From: an uncultured Planctomycetales bacterium
GTDB taxonomy: Bacteria > Planctomycetota > Planctomycetia > Pirellulales > Thermoguttaceae
DNA length: 19,769 bases
Assembly (NCBI GenBank): GCA_937889015.1
Contig: CALARR010000035.1
Span: 1-19,769, forward strand
Reading direction: 5' to 3'
Shown here: in pieces, positions 1 through 7,826 of the stretch
Position numbering within the stretch: the stretch's first letter is position 1
Layout of the letters: each line of letters begins with the position of its first letter
The notes under the pieces: model-generated
Databases searched by the model: none
What the model was told of the DNA's origin: nothing
The model's input: only the letters and a program-made list of their open reading frames with translations
Translations under genes and position numbers: made by a program

Positions 1-548
1 GGCGTGCCTGCCGCCTGGCACCACTCAAACAAGGCCGCCTCAGTGGTGGTCAGCGTGGCCCCAGCCATCTCCATTCGCCGCAGGGCCGTTTCATAGTCTG
101 CTGCCTGCCGCGAGCCCACGGCGTCGACCGCCACATAGGTTCGCCAAGCCCCGGCGATCAGGTCGAGTACCGTCTGTTGAACGCACACATGGGCCTCGAC
201 ACCGCACACCAGCAGCTTGGCGCTCCCCAATTGCTGCAAGGCGTCGAGAAACGCCGGGCAGCCCAGGCAACTGAAACTCAGCTTGGAGGGCACCTCCCCC
301 AGACGCGCTGCTAGCTCGGGCACGCTGCGTCCAAGACCGGCCGGGTACTGCTCGGTCGCCAACACCGGCATATCGAGCAACTTCGCAACGTCGACAAGCC
401 GACGCACATTCCACACGACCCGGCTGCCGCCGGCGATCGCCGGAATCAGTCGCTCCTGGACGTCCACCACCACCAGGGCCGTGTCACCGACCGACATCAA
501 CTCCGGACTGCGCAGGTACTCTTGTGGCATGCTCATGGATGGCAGCAT
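1..548 (-). CDS. Isochorismatase-family cysteine hydrolase, C-terminus cut by window edge
   Basis: Reading the minus strand from ATG 548 gives an uninterrupted frame of 182 codons to the window edge. The protein has the isochorismatase-like hydrolase signature: VVVDVQERL with D29, PSKLSFS with K89, and GVEAHVCVQQT with C122, which form the expected Asp-Lys-Cys triad. The segments EQYPAGLG and the closing EAALFEWC resemble the ISOC1/ISOC2-like branch rather than true isochorismatases, so the substrate is unknown; such proteins are cytosolic hydrolases of small amide or ester substrates. No signal peptide is seen. By comparison with family length only a short C-terminal tail should be missing. 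In-frame ATGs at 536 and 530 are possible alternative starts, since no strong ribosome site precedes 548. The next gene upstream on the same strand ends at 636, so co-transcription with the small secreted protein is possible but functionally unexplained. Confidence 0.88.
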   Translation of the reverse strand, partial: MLPSMSMPQEYLRSPELMSVGDTALVVVDVQERLIPAIAGGSRVVWNVRRLVDVAKLLDMPVLATEQYPAGLGRSVPELAARLGEVPSKLSFSCLGCPAFLDALQQLGSAKLLVCGVEAHVCVQQTVLDLIAGAWRTYVAVDAVGSRQAADYETALRRMEMAGATLTTTEAALFEWCQAAGT

Positions 549-635
549 ACCGCATGCCCGTCCAGGCGGCCAGAGGGCCCGTTGACGCGTCGGCCACGAT
601 CGCCCGACGCAGTCCGTAGCTGAAGCAAATTCCAA

Positions 636-935
636 CTACCAGCCGCGAACAACCACTCGCGCGGGGTAAGGATATGCGTACGGATAGTACCGCGATCGGA
701 CTACATAGCGGCCGCCATAGACGACCGGGCCGGGCGCCACGACGTACGCAGGTCGTGGATACACGGGAACGACCGGCGAGTAATAGGTGACTGCCGGAAC
801 TGGGGCAGGCACCACGACTGGCACCGGAGCGGGCACGACCGGCGTCACCACGGGGGCCGGGACGTACTCATACTGGGCGGCTGCCACGCCGGCGGACAAC
901 AACACGATCACCATCGCTACCACTACCCGACTCAT
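636..935 (-). CDS. Small secreted Pro/Val/Tyr-rich protein, function unknown
   Basis: This is a 99-residue protein. The start at ATG 935 is fixed by an AGGAGGG ribosome site at 950-944 with an 8-base spacer; the longer frame to 998 lacks such a site. Residues 1-20 form a clean signal peptide (short basic start, hydrophobic core, AAA before Gln21). The mature part has very low complexity: PAPV-type repeats from about 26 to 49, then a Tyr/Arg/Pro-rich region with PVYPRPAYVV and RSRYYPYAYPYP, ending RVVVRGW. It contains no cysteines. It is probably exported to the periplasm or cell surface; Tyr- and Pro-rich tails of this sort occur in small envelope proteins of this group of bacteria, but no specific role can be assigned. 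It is not recognised as a defined domain family. Confidence 0.75.
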   Translation of the reverse strand: MSRVVVAMVIVLLSAGVAAAQYEYVPAPVVTPVVPAPVPVVVPAPVPAVTYYSPVVPVYPRPAYVVAPGPVVYGGRYVVRSRYYPYAYPYPARVVVRGW

Positions 936-1306
936 CGCTACAACCCTCCTTTTCGGCTTTGCATGACCGCCAGAACCTCGTTGTCCCCGGAAACCCAAGG
1001 CTACGATGTCCTAGAAACCCTAGCTCACAGGTGCAAGATACGCAAACAACGTTGTCCATCGCCCTGGGGGGATCGAACAGCATTGTTGGCCCGGCGGACA
1101 GCCCCTCCACACTACCCCGTCGCCACAGCGGCAACGAACGACAGCAATACACGGCATTCTTCGCAGCGTGACAAATAATCTCGTGTCTGTTACGATACGC
1201 CGTATCTCTGATTCATGCGTGCCAGGCTGCCCAAGTTCTCCATTCGCAGTAGCCACTAGATGATACGCGGATGGGAGTGATCGTCAAGATCCGCGAGAGG
1301 GCTCGC
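936..1306. other. Divergent intergenic region without a supported gene
   Basis: The 371 bases between the small secreted protein (minus) and the DUF6629-like gene (plus) hold the upstream regions of both. Short open frames run through it on both strands but overlap each other, and none has a convincing ribosome site or recognisable product. A short inverted repeat at 1194-1206 is the only local structure that stands out. No confident promoter pair was identified. Confidence 0.5.
1194..1206. promoter_or_regulatory. Perfect 6-bp inverted repeat (GATACG-C-CGTATC), possible operator
   Basis: Two perfectly complementary 6-base arms flank a single central base, about 100 bases upstream of the DUF6629-like start. 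The symmetry suits a dimeric DNA-binding protein rather than an RNA hairpin, because the loop would be too short. There is no known site to match it to, and a 13-base symmetric element can occur by chance. Confidence 0.2.
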
Positions 1307-2029
1307 ATGTGCTACTCGGCGGAAGTCAGCTTCGCATCGGCGAGTACGCTCATCCCGATGGGGGTCTACTGCCTGCGCGCGGCTGCGTTTAAGGCGCCGC
1401 GTTACTGGCCGCTGGCGGCAATCCCCCTTTTTTTCGGGATTCAGCAGGTCGCAGAGGGGCTGGTCTGGACGGGGGTGGCGCGAGCCGACCGGCCGATGGT
1501 CGCCGTGGCCGCCCAGTTCTATCTGTTCTTCGCCATGGCTTTCTGGCCGACCTGGTTTTCACTGTCGGCCTTCTTGATCGAGACCCGCTCTGCCTTGCGT
1601 CGCTGCCTGGCTGCCTGGACCGTGCTCAGCACGGGATGGTTCTTCATCTACTACCTGCCGATGGCGCTTGGCGCAATTCCCGTCGAAGTCCTTGTCGTAC
1701 GGCACTCGATTCGTTACGAGCATCCGTGGGACGCCGCGGCCCTCTCCGTGACGGCGCGAACCGGCCTGCGTTTGCTTTATCTCTTCACCGCGGCCGTGCC
1801 CTTGCTCCTCACGTCGGAAAGGCGCAAACTTTACCTCCCCGTGGCGCTCGGAACCGCTTCCGCCGTCGTCGCGGCCTGGTCATTTGACTACGCCTTCACC
1901 TCGGTATGGTGCTTGCTGGCCGCCGTCTGCTCCACCTATACCACGTACCGATTCGCGGTCCTGCCCAAGGCGAAGGATCAGGGCATCCTGGGCCAGGTCG
2001 GTGGCGATGACCCCGCCGACCGGCCGTGA
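1307..2029 (+). CDS. DUF6629-like multi-pass membrane protein
   Basis: This is a 240-residue integral membrane protein. The start at ATG 1307 is preferred over an in-frame ATG at 1271 because GAGAGG lies 6 bases upstream and because the product then begins MCYSAEVSF, the N-terminal signature I associate with DUF6629. Further family-like motifs are PLFFGIQQVAEGLVW near residue 40 and TSVWCLLAA near 205. About six or seven hydrophobic segments can be seen (around residues 13-25, 34-50, 62-88, 95-120, 145-162, 168-190 and 193-215), separated by short basic or polar loops, and the C-terminal tail is polar and probably cytoplasmic. There is no cleavable signal peptide. Biochemical function is not known. 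It converges on the CBS/HEPN-like gene, with 17 bases between the two stop codons. Confidence 0.82.
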   Translation: MCYSAEVSFASASTLIPMGVYCLRAAAFKAPRYWPLAAIPLFFGIQQVAEGLVWTGVARADRPMVAVAAQFYLFFAMAFWPTWFSLSAFLIETRSALRRCLAAWTVLSTGWFFIYYLPMALGAIPVEVLVVRHSIRYEHPWDAAALSVTARTGLRLLYLFTAAVPLLLTSERRKLYLPVALGTASAVVAAWSFDYAFTSVWCLLAAVCSTYTTYRFAVLPKAKDQGILGQVGGDDPADRP

Positions 2030-2046
2030 TGGCCTGGTGTGGCAGC

Positions 2047-2823
2047 TTAACCCGGAGGCCCCAACACCTTGTCCAGGTTCTCCGCCATCTTCACGATCGT
2101 GTCCCAGTCGCAGGCGACGATGTCTTGCGAGTGGGCAAGGTTGTTGCGCAGGGCTTCGAGTTCCTTGACCGTTTGTTCGCCGCGCGTGCGCGACACGAAC
2201 CCGGCCTTCGTCCGCAAGCCCTCGTTACGGAGCACAATCTGCCCCCGGTCGGAGAACTGCAGGCAGTCCAGCAGATCGAGACTCTGGCTGCGGCGCTGTC
2301 GCTCCTGCAGCAGCGTCTCGGCCTTCTGCAACCGGCCTTCCGGAAGGCAGTCGCGCCACTGGCCGTCGGGGTAAGCTTCCTCGATCAACTGGGTCAGGCT
2401 CATCTCGATGATCGTGATCATCCCGAACAGCCACATGCGAACCGGCGGTTTCTCGAAGTCGGTCTTGGTCACGATCCCGCCGACCTGGCCCAGCACGGTG
2501 ACGAAGATCCAGGGACGATCTCTCAAGAGCATCACCAGGTCGGGCAACCCCGTGCTCGCCGGCACGACCTCGCCTTCCGCAAAGGGGCTCATGCACTCGC
2601 CGCAAGTCGCGTCGCCCAACTGCTCGCACCGCACGTATCCCTGGATTCTGCCGTCGCGGCGGATGCCAGCCACCTTGTACCGGCAGCGTTCCATCACCGC
2701 CCGCACCTCGCTTGCCGAGGCGCCGGCGTCGAACGAAGCCAGAGGTTCGGCGATGTCGGCAGCCGAAAAACTCTCCAGGAACAGCACACGAAGACGATGC
2801 CGTGTGGAAGCGGTTATGGCCAT
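2047..2823 (-). CDS. CBS-like domain protein with C-terminal HEPN-type R-x4-H motif
   Basis: This is a 258-residue cytosolic protein without a signal peptide or clear membrane segment. ATG 2823 is supported by AGGGAGAG a few bases upstream. Residues 1-122 look like a CBS pair: a CBS-like unit with YKVAGIRRDGRIQGYVR at 49-65, then a second ending with VTVLGQVGGIVTKTDFEKPP at about 108-127. Three cysteines (C66, C74, C77) sit in the linker between the two. Residues 128-258 are predicted to be mostly helical and contain ALRNNLAHSQDIV at 225-237, an R226-N-x3-H231 motif typical of HEPN nucleases and HEPN-like domains. CBS pairs commonly bind adenine nucleotides, so ligand-controlled RNA binding or cleavage is a reasonable inference, not shown. 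Some of this family may simply be annotated as CBS domain proteins with an unnamed C-terminal domain. Confidence 0.75.
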   Translation of the reverse strand: MAITASTRHRLRVLFLESFSAADIAEPLASFDAGASASEVRAVMERCRYKVAGIRRDGRIQGYVRCEQLGDATCGECMSPFAEGEVVPASTGLPDLVMLLRDRPWIFVTVLGQVGGIVTKTDFEKPPVRMWLFGMITIIEMSLTQLIEEAYPDGQWRDCLPEGRLQKAETLLQERQRRSQSLDLLDCLQFSDRGQIVLRNEGLRTKAGFVSRTRGEQTVKELEALRNNLAHSQDIVACDWDTIVKMAENLDKVLGPPG

Positions 2824-2859
2824 AGGTTTCTCTCCCTGTGACGGAGACGACTAATCTCG

Positions 2860-2887
2860 ATTCTCGCCGCGCGGAAGGCTACGTCAA
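2860..2887 (-). promoter_or_regulatory. Candidate sigma70-type promoter of the CBS/HEPN-like gene
   Basis: On the minus strand TTGACG (2887-2882) is followed after 16 bases by GAGAAT (2865-2860). The -35 box matches 5 of 6 consensus positions and the -10 box 4 of 6. Transcription would start roughly 30 bases before the ATG at 2823, which is a normal leader length. Confidence 0.35.
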
Positions 2888-3053
2888 CTGAGGGGCTGGC
2901 CGGATTCTCTGATAACGGCTGTTGCCCTCGGCTGCGATTCTGAGCGGCGTAAGTGTTCTCCATTACTGCTGCGACATCGGCGATGCCCCATTTCGCGCAG
3001 AATGTCGCATTCTTGGCCGCGACGCGCGCCAGGCAAGAGTCCTCGCCTTACGG

Positions 3054-5768
3054 CTACGGTGGGGCGGGTCTGGCCGGTCCGAGTTGCAGATTGTCGAGGA
3101 AGGAGATGCCTGCTTCCGTGCCTGCACTCATGAACCCGAGCCAGTCGAGGGTTTCGAATTGCTCGTCGCAGGAGAGTGCGTTGGCTGTCAGGGGCGCGCC
3201 GTCCTTGGTCGTTATCTGCAGGCTCCAGGTCTTCTCCGTTTCCGGGCCAAGCCGGCAGCGCATCTCGACGTGCAGCCATTGATCTTCCGGCACGGTCGAA
3301 CCGTCGAGCGCCTTTCCGGCGGCAAGAACCTGCCGCTTGGCGTTGATTTCGAGCTTGGGGCCAACCTGCATCCCGGCCGGGCCTTGGGTGCTACGCCACT
3401 CGGCACGGAATTGCGCCCCGGACTGCAGCAGCAGATCGAAGCTCAGCAACTCATCGCCCGTGAAGACGCCAGGGGCGATCACAAAATGCGGCGTATAGCC
3501 GGTTCTTTGACCGGGAAGGTCCACGAGCTTGAGGCTCTTCAAGCCGCCGGCCGCCTGCTCGTCGCTTACGGTCAGCATGGCGCCAGGCACGTTCGCGTCT
3601 TCGATAACTTGGGCGTAAGTCGGCTTGGCGCCGAGCGGAAGACGCTCGAAATCTTCGCTGAACGCCAACCCCGGATCGTCTTCAGGGGAAATTGGCACGC
3701 GAGCCCGAGCCGGCAGCGAGCGCCATGCCCCCTCGCCGGTCAGCCCAATGGCGTCCATGTCGATGGGCTGGAAACCACGAGCATAGGCGGGCGACGTCGG
3801 CTTCAGGTGGAAGTCGCGCCTGGCAAGGTCCACGAACTGCGGGTCGGCGATCACCGAGCCTTGGTCCATTGTCGCGCCTTTGTAGAACCCGGTGGGCGTC
3901 TGGCGTATCGCGCGCCACTCGTCCCAAGTGTGGCCGGCCAGCAGGATCGGTTCGTCATCGGTCCGCCAGTAGACATTCTGGCTGATGAACTTCTCGTAGT
4001 TGGGCCACTTGTCGTAGCGAAACAGCTTGGCCCGCTGCCAGCAAACGATGTTGTTCTGAAAGATGTTCGTCCGGGCGACTTCCATGTCGACTTGAAAGGC
4101 CTCGCCGAAAGCGCAGATGTTGTTGACGATGATGTTCGAACTGGTGCCGACTTGCAGACGCACGATTCCCGATCGTGTGTCGTGGATCACGTTGCTTTCG
4201 ACCAGGATTCCGGCGCTGCCCTCGTCGAGATAGATGCCGTGGGCCTTGCCATGAATGTGACCGATATCGTGAATATGGTTGTGCGCCAGAACGGTCTGCG
4301 GTTGGAGGCCCAGACTGTAGATCCCACCGCCGTCGTCCAATCGCTGCATCACGTGGTGGATATGGTTATGCGTGATATGATTGTTGTGCGTGCCGTTGAG
4401 CGTGGTGCCCCAACGCCAACCCAGCGAGACGCCCGTGTACCAAAGATCGCAGATCTCGTTGTGCGTGACGAGATTGTCCGAACAGGCGCCGATCCACACG
4501 CCTACGCCGGAGCCGTGCACATGACCTCCGTTGTGGATCAAGCAGTTGTGCACGCAGTTGCCGCCGGCGCGGACTTCGGGCCTCTCGCACAGTGATTCGC
4601 CGATCTTGACTCCACCAGCGCCCAGGTCGTGGATGTGGCAATGTCGCACGGCACAGTCGCGAGAGCCGCTACGCAACCAGATGGCGTAGGAATCGGTCTG
4701 TGCGACTTCGCAGCCTTCGAAGAGGCAATGGCGCGCACCGGTGGCCTCGATCACCGCGCCGACCGCTACCGCGGCCTGCGTGTCGTCGTGCCCCTCGGGC
4801 GGAAGGGTCCAGTTGGAACAACGAAACACCAACCCCCGGAACTGGACATGCTCGACCAGACGGCCCTGGGCCGGTTCGCCGGCCAGGATCAGCAGATGCT
4901 CGGTGACCGGGGCCAGGATCTCGGCTCGGCTCAAATCATCGCCTGGGCGCGGGATGATCCGCAGCAGGCCACTGACGCGATCCAACTGCCATTCGCCGGG
5001 CGCGTCCAAGGCGCCGCGATGGTTCTCGACGATAAATGGCGATAGCTCGTTATTGGGCAGCGTGCGGCGCGCCGGGCCAGCGAGTTCGACGACATCCGTG
5101 GCCGGGTTGACGTGCTTCAACGTCAGCAAGGCGGTCCACCAACTGTTCCAGACCTTCAGATTGACGGTTGCCAGGTCCGGCCAGGCTTGGATCGTGCCTG
5201 GCGCGGCAAGAAACGCGCCCTTTGACTTGCCTGCATCCCGACCCGATTGGGGCGAGTCGGCGTCCGGCACAGCCCCGGCCATACGGTAGCGGCCGTGGTT
5301 CGGTGAGCGGGCCAGCGTGTAGCGGGTTCCATTGACGTACAGAGTGCGAAATACCCAGCCACCGCCTTTCGCCTCAGGGAGGGTGGCCTGCCACACTCCG
5401 TCCTCGCACGGCTTAAGACCAGTGATCCGTCGCCCACCGAACAGAACGGGTTTTTCGTCCTGGTATGCGGCGAAGGAGACGGGCCGGTCGACTTTGCCGG
5501 AATCCTCGGGCGAGAGAACCAGCGGTTCCGATCGTGGATACTCGCCACCGCGCAAATAGATGGTCACACCACCCTGGGGAAGTCCTCCAGCGCGTTTCAA
5601 CTCGCGAACCGCGTCGCGGGCCTTTTCCAGCGTAGCGAGGGGCATTTCTTTGGTGCCTGGGTTGGAATCATTGCCACCGGGTGCGACGAAGATCTCGGAC
5701 GCGGACGCCGGCGCACAGGCAATGGCTGTCCATAGCAGCCACGATGCGATACGACGGTGATAAGGCAT
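3054..5768 (-). CDS. Secreted right-handed parallel beta-helix protein (GH141-like) with C-terminal beta-sandwich
   Basis: This is a 904-residue protein. ATG 5768 is chosen because GAGGAGA lies just upstream and a signal peptide follows (cleavage likely after ASA, residue 23); the open frame extends to 5816 without a better start. Residues 25-90 hold the usual entry motif of the clan (IFVAPGGNDSNPGT, then TIYLRGGEY). Residues about 300-570 are parallel beta-helix coils rich in HNHIH and NNI repeats. LDDGGGIYSLG at 477-487 and GIYLDEGS at 511-518 match the conserved, probably active-site coils of GH141-like alpha-L-fucosidase/xylanase relatives. The helix closes with ADPQFVDLARRDFHL near 641-655. 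Residues about 700-904 are a separate predicted beta-sandwich, perhaps carbohydrate-binding. It is probably a periplasmic or exported glycosidase or lyase; the substrate is unknown. It is the last gene of a three-gene minus-strand operon, 44 bases after its neighbour. Confidence 0.85.
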   Translation of the reverse strand: MPYHRRIASWLLWTAIACAPASASEIFVAPGGNDSNPGTKEMPLATLEKARDAVRELKRAGGLPQGGVTIYLRGGEYPRSEPLVLSPEDSGKVDRPVSFAAYQDEKPVLFGGRRITGLKPCEDGVWQATLPEAKGGGWVFRTLYVNGTRYTLARSPNHGRYRMAGAVPDADSPQSGRDAGKSKGAFLAAPGTIQAWPDLATVNLKVWNSWWTALLTLKHVNPATDVVELAGPARRTLPNNELSPFIVENHRGALDAPGEWQLDRVSGLLRIIPRPGDDLSRAEILAPVTEHLLILAGEPAQGRLVEHVQFRGLVFRCSNWTLPPEGHDDTQAAVAVGAVIEATGARHCLFEGCEVAQTDSYAIWLRSGSRDCAVRHCHIHDLGAGGVKIGESLCERPEVRAGGNCVHNCLIHNGGHVHGSGVGVWIGACSDNLVTHNEICDLWYTGVSLGWRWGTTLNGTHNNHITHNHIHHVMQRLDDGGGIYSLGLQPQTVLAHNHIHDIGHIHGKAHGIYLDEGSAGILVESNVIHDTRSGIVRLQVGTSSNIIVNNICAFGEAFQVDMEVARTNIFQNNIVCWQRAKLFRYDKWPNYEKFISQNVYWRTDDEPILLAGHTWDEWRAIRQTPTGFYKGATMDQGSVIADPQFVDLARRDFHLKPTSPAYARGFQPIDMDAIGLTGEGAWRSLPARARVPISPEDDPGLAFSEDFERLPLGAKPTYAQVIEDANVPGAMLTVSDEQAAGGLKSLKLVDLPGQRTGYTPHFVIAPGVFTGDELLSFDLLLQSGAQFRAEWRSTQGPAGMQVGPKLEINAKRQVLAAGKALDGSTVPEDQWLHVEMRCRLGPETEKTWSLQITTKDGAPLTANALSCDEQFETLDWLGFMSAGTEAGISFLDNLQLGPARPAPP

Positions 5769-5812
5769 GATGGTCTCCTCAGGCCACATAGCGGATGCTG
5801 CCGGCAGGCTTC

Positions 5813-7750
5813 TCAAGGGGCAACGGCCTCCAGGGCGCCCATGTCCGGCGCCCTGCCCTGCGGAACCGCGCGCCGCTCGAAGTCGCTCTTTGCGCCCACG
5901 TCGGCGCCGGCGTCGATGCAGGGCGAATCGGGACGCAGGTGAAAATCGAGCCGCGATGCGTCGGCCAGGCGCGGATCCGCGGCCAACGAGTGCGTCTCCT
6001 GCCCCAGTTCACGCTGATAGACGGCAAAATCGGCCTGCGTGTAGTCCTTCCCCTTGAAGCGGATCATCACGCCTTCCGGCTGCAGCCAGCAGTTGTGGTC
6101 CAGGCAAATGACTCGCTTGTCGGCCACCGCCTCCGGGTTCCACCACAGGGCGTCAAACGCCACGTTCGTCGCCTGGCAGAAGATGTTATTGCGGATGTAA
6201 AAGTCCGAGGTCGTTGCCCGGTTGGTGTAGAAGCACAGGTGCCGCCCCGCCGGATTGGGCCGCTGCGCGTGGCTCCAGCCATGGCCCGCGCCAAAGCACG
6301 TGTTGTGCTCGAAGTAGATGTGATGCGTCAGCGACTCCTCGGGATTGTTCCAATACTCGAAGGAGTACTCGCTGTTCCAGATCAGGTTGTAGCGATAGAC
6401 GATGTTGTATTCCTGGGACGGAGTGCTCTTGTTCTGGTTGGTCAACGCCGCATCGTAGATCTCCCACAGGCGGCAACGCTCCACCAGGCAGTCGTGGGCG
6501 TTGCCCCAGAATTCGATCCCGTTGCCGAAACGGACTGGCTTGCCGTTGGGGTGCGTGAACTGGTGTCCGCCGCCGATCCAAGAGAAATCGCAGTCGCGGA
6601 TGGTGATGTGGTGCGTGCTGCCGCCGCCGACTCCGTGGGCGGCTCCGTACCGCAGATCCAGGTTCTCGTAGGTAACGTAGTGCTTGCCGCTCTGGCTGAT
6701 GATGTGTTTGTTGAGGGCCAGTTCCACGCTCTTGAACCGCTGGGCGGGATTCTCGGCCAGGCGCAGCACGACGCGATGCTGCTGTCCGTCGTACCAGTAG
6801 TCCCGTTCGTTCACCAGGTCCACCATGCTCCATTTCTTCCAGCCCCAGGCCGCACCATGATCGAATATGATGTTGCCCACGTCGCGGGGCATCAGGTCGA
6901 TGCCCTCGCACGGCAGGAACTGCAGATCGGCGATCGTCAGCTCAACGCCTGCGATCAGCCGATCGCCCAGCCCGAACGTGAGCCGTGCGTCGTCGGCCGT
7001 CTTCGCCGCCCGGTAGATCTGAACGCAATCCACCCATTCCTTGTCGATGCTGAACACCGTCTGGATCCGGTCCGCCGAATAGCTGGACCACGGCGCACTG
7101 GAGGTCATCAAGCTGGGGGGCGCCAGCTTGATCGCTTGGCTCGACTTCGCGCGAAATCGCAACTGATAGGAGCGATTGGCCTCGATCGAGAAAGACGCCA
7201 GATAGAGCTGAATATGGGAACCGCTGCTCCCCGGCCGCTCACAGTGAATGCTGAACTCGCTGCCGTTCCACCGCCCCTTGGCCGCGGCGCCTTGCTCGCG
7301 GTGCAAGGCCATGCGTCGCAGCAACTCCGGCCCCAGCAGGTTCTGATCCGTCGGTCGCAGCGCGGCCGTGCTCCACAGGTTCGGCCCGGCCGGCTGCCAA
7401 TCGGAGGCGCGATCCATGGCCACCGACCCCAGCAGCGCGGGCTTGACGCCTTCACCATACGCGCCGTAAGTGACGTCGGCCGTCTCGTCGCCGCTCTGCG
7501 GCAGCAACTGACCGCGCCACTGCCCTCCGCGGCGGAACAACACGCGATCCCCCGGCTGCAACGGTGCCGTGTTCACCCGTTCCAGGCTGCGCCAGGCGGT
7601 CTGGGGCGAAAGACCGTTCCGCCCGTCGTCGCCTTGCGGATCGACGTGATATACGGCTGCCTTCTGTTGGGCAGAGACGCGATGCGGTGTGCCCGCCAAT
7701 ATGCTCGCGGCGACGAGAGAAACGGTCAGAACCCTATTTGCGCAAGTCAT
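5813..7750 (-). CDS. Secreted right-handed parallel beta-helix protein with inserted beta-sandwich
   Basis: This is a 645-residue protein from ATG 7750, with a GGAG about 10 bases upstream; an in-frame TTG at 7771 is a weaker alternative. The signal peptide runs to VSA (residue 27). Residues 33-110 carry the clan entry motif (YHVDPQGDDGRNGLSPQTAW, GDRVLFRRGG). Residues about 140-280 look like an inserted jelly-roll module (SYQLRFRAKSS, FSIDKEWVDCVQIYRAA) of the kind that binds carbohydrate. The parallel beta-helix covers about 285-595, with many aromatic and histidine residues on the coils, and ends ADPRLADASRLDFHLRPDSP and a GALE tail. It shares the architecture of the downstream protein but little direct sequence, so it is probably not a recent duplicate. 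Pectate-lyase-like or glycoside hydrolase activity is inferred from the fold; no specific family is assigned. It is the middle gene of the operon. Confidence 0.83.
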   Translation of the reverse strand: MTCANRVLTVSLVAASILAGTPHRVSAQQKAAVYHVDPQGDDGRNGLSPQTAWRSLERVNTAPLQPGDRVLFRRGGQWRGQLLPQSGDETADVTYGAYGEGVKPALLGSVAMDRASDWQPAGPNLWSTAALRPTDQNLLGPELLRRMALHREQGAAAKGRWNGSEFSIHCERPGSSGSHIQLYLASFSIEANRSYQLRFRAKSSQAIKLAPPSLMTSSAPWSSYSADRIQTVFSIDKEWVDCVQIYRAAKTADDARLTFGLGDRLIAGVELTIADLQFLPCEGIDLMPRDVGNIIFDHGAAWGWKKWSMVDLVNERDYWYDGQQHRVVLRLAENPAQRFKSVELALNKHIISQSGKHYVTYENLDLRYGAAHGVGGGSTHHITIRDCDFSWIGGGHQFTHPNGKPVRFGNGIEFWGNAHDCLVERCRLWEIYDAALTNQNKSTPSQEYNIVYRYNLIWNSEYSFEYWNNPEESLTHHIYFEHNTCFGAGHGWSHAQRPNPAGRHLCFYTNRATTSDFYIRNNIFCQATNVAFDALWWNPEAVADKRVICLDHNCWLQPEGVMIRFKGKDYTQADFAVYQRELGQETHSLAADPRLADASRLDFHLRPDSPCIDAGADVGAKSDFERRAVPQGRAPDMGALEAVAP

Positions 7751-7826
7751 GAAAGAGAGGCTCCGGAGCAAGGTGCGATTGTTCGAGAATGAGGCCGAAG
7801 CGTGTCACGACGTTACCGGCAGCCGT

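Noticed and set aside
2922..4595. 557-codon plus-strand open frame
   Set aside because: It lies wholly antisense to the beta-helix gene, which has a signal peptide, ribosome site and recognisable motifs. The antisense product has no recognisable domain and its openness is explained by GC-rich codon bias.
5795..7792. 665-codon plus-strand open frame
   Set aside because: It is antisense to the second beta-helix gene and is Arg/Val/Gln-rich without motifs or a ribosome site; a mirror effect of codon bias.
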